DNA from: Clostridiales bacterium
Lineage (GTDB): Bacteria; Bacillota; Clostridia; Christensenellales; Aristaeellaceae
NCBI GenBank assembly: GCA_004557905.1
Contig: SFFH01000009.1
Location: forward strand, 1-64,000
Length of the DNA stretch: 64,000 bases
Direction: 5' to 3'
Below are positions 59,907-64,000 of the stretch, in pieces (positions within the stretch are counted from its first letter, which is position 1; each line of letters begins with the position of its first letter). The position numbers and the translations under genes are program-made. Under the pieces are notes generated by a model. The model did not search any database and was not told where the DNA came from. It worked only from the letters and a program-made list of their open reading frames with translations.

Positions 59907-59935
59907 AGTATACCGGCGCACAGAAAAATTGGCAA
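59907..59935 (-). promoter_or_regulatory. Promoter of the pur operon
   Basis: TTGCCA (59930-59935) and TATACT (59907-59912) on the minus strand with a 17-bp spacer. The leader is about 50 nt, too short for a purine riboswitch. Confidence 0.78.
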
Positions 59936-59993
59936 TCGGCAAAATAACCGAATATTCACGGGGCGTTTGGTTTTTTCTTTCGGATAATAGCGC

Positions 59994-60019
59994 AAAACCG
60001 CGCGGGGTCTGCGCGGTTT
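59994..60019 (-). terminator. Terminator of the GT8 gene
   Basis: Nine-bp stem AAACCGCGC / GCGCGGTTT with a 7-nt loop, 11 bp past the stop codon. The T tract is short. Confidence 0.7.
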
Positions 60020-60029
60020 CGTTTGAGTA

Positions 60030-60860
60030 TCATCCCATGCAGCGGGCGGCCAGCTGCATGTAGTGCTTGTAGAGCACGCCGAAGCGGCCGACGTACGCCT
60101 TGTTCCAGGGCTTGCGCTTGCCGCAGAAGTGCAGGATTCGGGTGTTGGCGATTACATAGTCCATGTCGGCCTCGCCCTGGCTGGCGAGCAGGTATCCGTT
60201 GTACTTGCGCGCGTCATAGTTGTAGAGCTTTTCGTCCAGCTCCAGAATTCGTTCGCCATACAGGCCGTTGAGAACGTCCTGATCCGGCAGCACGAGCAGC
60301 GCGCGGTTCTGCTCCACATAGGCAAAGATGTCCTGCGGGCGCACGCTTTTTCGGATTTCCGGCAGGTTCATCAGCAGCATGCCGGAGTTGAAGTACCCCT
60401 CCGCGTCCTGCGTGGACAGGCGGATGCGGTTGACCGGCGTGGAGAGATCGACCAGGCCGTGATGGATGCTCGCAGCGTAGAGATAATCGCCCATATCCGT
60501 GTCGTAGAGCGCGCGCAGGGAGCCGATGACCAGCATGTCCGGGTCGAGGTAGAGGATGCGGTCAAGCGATTCGGGCAGCATCTGCGCAGCCAGCAGGCGG
60601 TAGTACATCGCGCGGGAGTAGTAGCGCAGCGTCGGCGCCTCGTCAAACCAGCGCTCGTCGATGGCGACGGGATGCAGCACGGCGCCGAAGCGGGCGCACA
60701 GCGCGTCAAGGCCGTCCCAGTCCTCCTGCGTCAGGCCGTCCCCGGCCAGATAGATGTGAAATTCCTCGCCGGGGTTGTTCATCAGCAGCGAGACGAGCAT
60801 CACGCGCAGCGGCGGCAGGTAATTGCGGTCGAGCGTAAACAGAATATTCAAAGTGGCCAT
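60030..60860 (-). CDS. Family 8 glycosyltransferase
   Basis: 276 aa. GT8 retaining glycosyltransferase with the N-terminal NILFTLDRNYLPPLRVMLVS, metal-binding YLDPDMLV, FNSGMLLMNL and the C-terminal ILHFCGKRKPW motif. Members such as LgtC add glucose or galactose to lipopolysaccharide-like or teichoic-type acceptors. No neighbouring acceptor-synthesis gene; monocistronic with its own promoter (60915-60943) and terminator. Confidence 0.92.
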   Translation of the reverse strand: MATLNILFTLDRNYLPPLRVMLVSLLMNNPGEEFHIYLAGDGLTQEDWDGLDALCARFGAVLHPVAIDERWFDEAPTLRYYSRAMYYRLLAAQMLPESLDRILYLDPDMLVIGSLRALYDTDMGDYLYAASIHHGLVDLSTPVNRIRLSTQDAEGYFNSGMLLMNLPEIRKSVRPQDIFAYVEQNRALLVLPDQDVLNGLYGERILELDEKLYNYDARKYNGYLLASQGEADMDYVIANTRILHFCGKRKPWNKAYVGRFGVLYKHYMQLAARCMG

Positions 60861-60914
60861 CCTCCTGAATGTTCGGTTTTTGTTCGGTCATGCCCATGCG
60901 ATCGGGTCACGCCC

Positions 60915-60943
60915 ATTGTACAGGAAGCGCGCCGGTCTGTAAA
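60915..60943 (-). promoter_or_regulatory. Promoter of the GT8 gene
   Basis: TTTACA (60938-60943) and TACAAT (60915-60920) on the minus strand with a 17-bp spacer. Confidence 0.78.
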
Positions 60944-60981
60944 GAAAAAATGTGCGGCATTCAGTGAAAGGGCAAAAGATG

Positions 60982-60990
60982 TGCTATAAT
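60982..60990 (+). promoter_or_regulatory. Extended -10 promoter of the DUF4037 gene
   Basis: TGCTATAAT, a TG-extended consensus -10 without a good -35, 25 bp before the start. Confidence 0.6.
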
Positions 60991-61014
60991 GCAGAAAAAG
61001 ACAGGAAAGCGGGG

Positions 61015-61797
61015 ATGATCATGGTCGAGCGGCTGTTTGAGGAGCTCGCGGGGCTGGAGGCCGTCGAGGCGATTGCGCTGGGCGGCTCGCGCGCGGGCAG
61101 CCATTACGACGAGAAATCCGATTACGACGTGTATCTGTATGTCACGGCGCCCGTGCCGGAGGCGGCGCGCCGGGAGATTCTTTCAAACTACTGCAGCCGG
61201 ATGGAGATCGGCAATGCCTTCTGGGAAGCCGAAGACAACTGTACGCTGAGCAGCGGCGTGGACATCGATATCCTGTATCGGAATCTCGATGATTTCACGC
61301 GGGACGTTGCCTCCGTCGTGGAGGACTTTCAGGCGCGCAACGGCTACACCACCTGCATGTGGCACAACCTGCGCACCTGCAAAATCGTGTATGACCGGGA
61401 CGGGCGGCTGGCGGCGGCCAAGAGGCGCTTTGACGTGCCCTACCCCGAGCCGCTGCGGGCAAGCATCATCGGCAGAAACATGTGCCTGCTCTCCGGCAGC
61501 CTGCCGTCCTACGACGCGCAGATCGCCAAGGCTGTGCGCCGCGGCGACCTGGTGAGCGTCAATCACCGGACGGCGGCGTTCATGGAGTCGTATTTTGACG
61601 TGATCTTCGCGCTCAACCGCCTGACGCATCCGGGCGAAAAGCGGCTGGTTTCCCTGTGCAGGGCGCAGTGCGCCGTGCTGCCGGAGGACTTCGAGGAGAA
61701 TATCGCCAACCTCTTCGGCGATCTGTTCACGCACCCGGAGCGCGTGGGCGGGGATCTCTCGCGGATGGTGGAGGCGCTTGCGCCGCTCACTGAATGA
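61015..61797 (+). CDS. DUF4037-type nucleotidyltransferase-fold protein
   Basis: 260 aa. The polymerase-beta-like nucleotidyltransferase signature is near the start: ALGGSRAGSHYDEKSDYDVYLY (shown as GGSRAGSHYDEKSDYDVY) with the metal-binding pair in SDYD, plus a third acidic position in VDIDILY. The remaining helical part is like DUF4037 proteins, some of which resemble aminoglycoside or tRNA-related nucleotidyltransferases. Activity and target are unknown. ATG 61015 was chosen; 61021 is an alternative two codons later. Confidence 0.75.
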   Translation: MIMVERLFEELAGLEAVEAIALGGSRAGSHYDEKSDYDVYLYVTAPVPEAARREILSNYCSRMEIGNAFWEAEDNCTLSSGVDIDILYRNLDDFTRDVASVVEDFQARNGYTTCMWHNLRTCKIVYDRDGRLAAAKRRFDVPYPEPLRASIIGRNMCLLSGSLPSYDAQIAKAVRRGDLVSVNHRTAAFMESYFDVIFALNRLTHPGEKRLVSLCRAQCAVLPEDFEENIANLFGDLFTHPERVGGDLSRMVEALAPLTE

Positions 61798-61819
61798 TTA
61801 CCGGTACTTGGCACAATTT

Positions 61820-61868
61820 CATATGTAAACGCCGGGGCTTCATGGCTGAAGTCCCGGCGTTGCATATG
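61820..61868. terminator. Long palindrome between the convergent DUF4037 and nifU genes
   Basis: CATATG-AACGCCGGG ... CCCGGCGTT-CATATG: a stem of about 15 bp with an extended outer arm and a 4-nt loop. T tracts are weak on both strands, so it is a probable bidirectional terminator. Confidence 0.6.
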
Positions 61869-61927
61869 TTCCATTTTGCCTGTCCGTTTCCGCTTCGCGG
61901 AACCGGGCATTTGGGGCAGAAGAAGGA

Positions 61928-62365
61928 TTACTCCTCCTCCTCCTCGTCGAGCTCGTCCACGTCGTTGACCGGCGGCTTGAGGCCCTCGATGGTGAGGTTG
62001 TTCTTCTTGGCGTAGTCCCACAGCGCGGCGTTCACCGCCTGCTCGGCCAGCAGGGAGCAGTGCACCTTGACCGGCGGCAGGCCGTCCAGCGCCTCCATGA
62101 CCGCCTTGTTGGTGACCTTGAGCGCATCCTGCACGGTCTTGCCGATGATCAGCTCGGTCGCCATGGAGCTGGTCGCGATCGCCGCGCCGCAGCCGAAGGT
62201 CTTGAACTTTGCGTCGCGCACGACCTGGTTCTCATCGATGTCCAGATAGATGCGCATGATGTCGCCGCACTTGGCGTTGCCGACGGTACCCACGCCGCTG
62301 GCGTTCTCGATCTCGCCGACATTGCGCGGGTGCATGAAATGATCCATCACTTTTTCGGTATACAT
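61928..62365 (-). CDS. nifU: Iron-sulfur cluster scaffold NifU/IscU-like
   Basis: 145 aa. IscU-type scaffold that receives sulfur from the desulfurase and assembles [2Fe-2S] clusters. Cys33 and Asp35 lie in NAKCGD, Cys59 in FGCGAAIATSS and Cys103 in VHCSLLAE. The C-terminus is an acidic tail (DVDELDEEEEE). It lies 130 bp after nifS with repeat B5 between them. Confidence 0.95.
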   Translation of the reverse strand: MYTEKVMDHFMHPRNVGEIENASGVGTVGNAKCGDIMRIYLDIDENQVVRDAKFKTFGCGAAIATSSMATELIIGKTVQDALKVTNKAVMEALDGLPPVKVHCSLLAEQAVNAALWDYAKKNNLTIEGLKPPVNDVDELDEEEEE

Positions 62366-62402
62366 AACAGCTTGCCTCCGTTACAGGTTCTCAAGGTATG
62401 GG

Positions 62403-62470
62403 AGACGCCGGGCTGCCGCCCGGACCTGCCTGAGGGACATTGTCCCTCAGACTCCCTTTATCGCTTCGTG
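62403..62470 (-). repeat. Dispersed intergenic repeat family B, copy 5 (between nifS and nifU)
   Basis: CGAAGCGATAAAGGGAG, hairpin TGAGGGACAATGTCCCTCA, hairpin CCGGGCGGCAGCCCGG, then CGTC, read in the operon direction 26 bp after the nifS stop. Confidence 0.82.
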
Positions 62471-62495
62471 GTGATCAACCGCAGTCTGGGCAGAA

Positions 62496-63668
62496 TCAAG
62501 CCTGCTTGCGGACGAAGTCCTCGTACAGCGGGGACATGCTGCGCAGGCGCGGAATAATCTCCAGCAGCGCGTCGACCGCCTTGTCGGCCTCCTCCATCGT
62601 CGTCGCCTCGCTGAGCGTCATGCGCAGGGAACCGTGCGCGATCTCATGCGGCAGACCGATGGCCAGCAGCACATGGGACGGGTCCAGCGAACCGCTCGTG
62701 CAGGCGCTGCCGCTGGAGGCGCAGATGCCGTGCGCGTCCAGCAGCATCAGCATGCCCTCGCCCTCGATGAAGCGGAAACAGAAGTTGACGTTGCCCGGCA
62801 GGCGCTCGGTGCGGTGGCCGTTGAGACGGCAGTACGGAATCTCCTTCTCGATGCGCGCGATCATGTGGTCGCGGATCGCGGAGACCTTCGCCATGGTTTC
62901 CTCCATGTTCGCCGCGGCCTCCTCCGCCGCCGCGCCCATGCCCACGATGCCGGCCACGTTGGTCGTGCCCGCGCGGCGCTTTTTTTCCTGTGCGCCGCCG
63001 TCCATGAACGGCACGAGCTTCACGCCCTTGCGCACATACAGGAAGCCGACGCCCTTGGGGCCATGGAACTTGTGGCCGCTGGCGCTGAGCAGGTCGATGT
63101 GCATCTCGTCCACATTGAGCGGGATGTGCGCGAACGCCTGCACCGCATCGGTGTGGAAGAGCACGCCGTGCTTTTTGCACACCTCGCCGATGGCCGCGAG
63201 CGGCTGGATAGTGCCGATCTCGTTGTTCGCCGCCATGATGGAGACGAGCACGGTGTCCGGACGGATGGCCGCGTCGATCGCCTCGGCGGAGACCATACCC
63301 GTTTCGTCCACCGGCATCACGGTCACATCCCAGCCCTGCTTTTCAAGCGCCTGCGCGCTGTGCAGGATCGCGTGATGCTCGATGGCGGAGATGATGATGT
63401 GTTTGCCCTTGGCCGCGTACGCCTGGGCCACGCCCTTGAGCGCCCAGTTGTCACTCTCGGTGCCGCCGCAGGTGAAGTAGATCTCGGCCGGCTTCGCGCC
63501 GATGACCCGCGCGATCTGCCCGCGCGCGGTTTCCACCGCTTCCTTGCTCGCGTTGGCAAAGGAATAGGTGCCCGCCGCGTTGGCGTACTGCTCCATGAAG
63601 AACGGACGCATCGCCTCAAAGGCGCGCTCGCTCATCCGCGTGGTTGCGGCATTGTCCATATAAATCAT
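62496..63668 (-). CDS. nifS: Cysteine desulfurase NifS/IscS-like
   Basis: 390 aa PLP enzyme that releases sulfur from cysteine. MIYMDNAATT is the typical start, the PLP lysine is Lys200 in ASGHKFHGPKG, and the persulfide cysteine is Cys323 in CASSGSACTSG. ATG 63668 is preceded by GAGAGGA. It follows an Rrf2-type regulator by 39 bp and precedes nifU, forming the minimal clostridial iron-sulfur operon. Confidence 0.96.
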   Translation of the reverse strand: MIYMDNAATTRMSERAFEAMRPFFMEQYANAAGTYSFANASKEAVETARGQIARVIGAKPAEIYFTCGGTESDNWALKGVAQAYAAKGKHIIISAIEHHAILHSAQALEKQGWDVTVMPVDETGMVSAEAIDAAIRPDTVLVSIMAANNEIGTIQPLAAIGEVCKKHGVLFHTDAVQAFAHIPLNVDEMHIDLLSASGHKFHGPKGVGFLYVRKGVKLVPFMDGGAQEKKRRAGTTNVAGIVGMGAAAEEAAANMEETMAKVSAIRDHMIARIEKEIPYCRLNGHRTERLPGNVNFCFRFIEGEGMLMLLDAHGICASSGSACTSGSLDPSHVLLAIGLPHEIAHGSLRMTLSEATTMEEADKAVDALLEIIPRLRSMSPLYEDFVRKQA

Positions 63669-63707
63669 GAGAAAATCCTCTCTTCCCAAATTGAATTGTG
63701 GAATGAA

Positions 63708-64000
63708 TCAGGCCGTCCCGCATTCAGCGGGATTGCCCTCCGGCATCAGCTCCAGCAGCGTCACGCCGTCGATGACCTCGTTGATGGCGCTGTATACCTT
63801 GGAGAACACCGTGCGCGACGGGCATGCGCCGCGCCGGTCGCAGTGATGCGCGCCGTCGAGCACGCACTCCGCCGGGGCGAGGTCGCCCTCCGTCGCCCGC
63901 AGGATCATGCCGACGGTGATCTCGCTGGGCGCGTACGCCAGGTGGTAGCCGCCCTGCGCGCCGCGCACGCTGCGCAAAAGCCCCGCGCGGGTCAGCACGC
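63708..64000 (-). CDS. Rrf2/IscR family transcriptional regulator, C-terminal part; start beyond the window
   Basis: 97 codons are visible and the frame is open at base 64000. The sequence LTRAGLLRSVRGAQGGYHLA is the end of the Rrf2 winged-helix domain and its wing. A three-cysteine stretch ECVLDGAHHCDRRGACPSR follows, as in cluster-binding IscR. It probably senses [2Fe-2S] status and controls the nifS-nifU operon immediately downstream. Confidence 0.92.
   Translation of the reverse strand, partial: VLTRAGLLRSVRGAQGGYHLAYAPSEITVGMILRATEGDLAPAECVLDGAHHCDRRGACPSRTVFSKVYSAINEVIDGVTLLELMPEGNPAECGTA

Noticed and set aside
59853..59935. A purine riboswitch before the pur operon or before guaB
   Set aside because: Both leaders were read; the pur leader is about 50 nt, and neither contains the conserved purine aptamer core.

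Overview
The window reads as a chromosomal segment of a GC-rich anaerobic member of the Clostridia (Bacillota). The evidence is [FeFe]-hydrogenase maturases, a T-box leader on alaS, ECF-type vitamin transport, RNase Y, an Rrf2/NifS/NifU iron-sulfur operon, consensus sigma-A promoters with 17-bp spacers, strong Shine-Dalgarno sites and many intrinsic terminators. A gut-type Christensenellales- or Oscillospirales-like organism is plausible, but sequence alone does not settle it. No rRNA genes, CRISPR arrays, transposases or phage genes were seen.

Layout. 1-1.9 kb: hydG (cut by the window edge), hydE and a TM1266-type regulator, with a leader that may be attenuated. 1.9-4.7 kb: a polyprenyl-phosphate sugar transferase with an internal deletion, and a MATE exporter. 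4.8-10.2 kb: a GH3 beta-glucosidase in line with an ECF transporter (T, fused A-A', S). 10.3-13.7 kb: an AGCS amino-acid symporter, a degenerate Lgt-like protein with a small membrane partner, and a secreted DUF6273 protein. 13.7-16.3 kb: a mutarotase / fructokinase / lyxose-mannose isomerase operon. 16.4-25.6 kb: rny with a start-sequestering leader hairpin, an EF-G-like GTPase, TrkA/TrkH potassium uptake with an oxidoreductase, and a DUF308 protein. 25.6-34.3 kb: tRNA-Ile and tRNA-Asn, an AEC carrier, T-box-controlled compact alaS, a large secreted SH3/peptidoglycan-binding protein, a GHKL kinase and a nucleotidyltransferase. 34.4-43.7 kb: a flavodoxin-like protein, a GH1 beta-glucosidase, a two-component system with a secreted protein, and an ABC importer running into metA. 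43.9-49.2 kb: psuK-like kinase and uraA (divergent), a GT2 glycosyltransferase, a degraded stretch with an ssrA 3'-end duplication, ssrA and smpB. 49.4-59.9 kb: phosphoglucomutase, guaB, and the purine operon purE-C-F-M-N-purO-purH(C-domain). 60-64 kb: a GT8, a DUF4037 nucleotidyltransferase, and nifU-nifS-iscR.

How the genes fit. The purine cluster encodes most of the PRPP-to-IMP path in one direction. The usual bifunctional PurH is split: a stand-alone AICAR transformylase sits beside an archaeal-type (PurO) IMP cyclohydrolase. The PurF lacks the N-terminal catalytic cysteine. guaB follows on its own promoter. The isomerase-kinase-mutarotase set would convert mannose (or lyxose) to a phosphorylated ketose. 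The ABC importer joined to metA suggests uptake of a sulfur or methionine-related compound. psuK and uraA form a pyrimidine scavenging pair.

Beyond genes, the most notable content is at least three families of dispersed intergenic repeats. They are placed at gene ends and within operons (family A, about 105 bp; family B, about 70 bp with two nested hairpins; family C, about 92 bp), with a local two-copy repeat D next to purH. Also notable are an att-like duplication of the ssrA 3' end and a hairpin that pairs the rny start codon.
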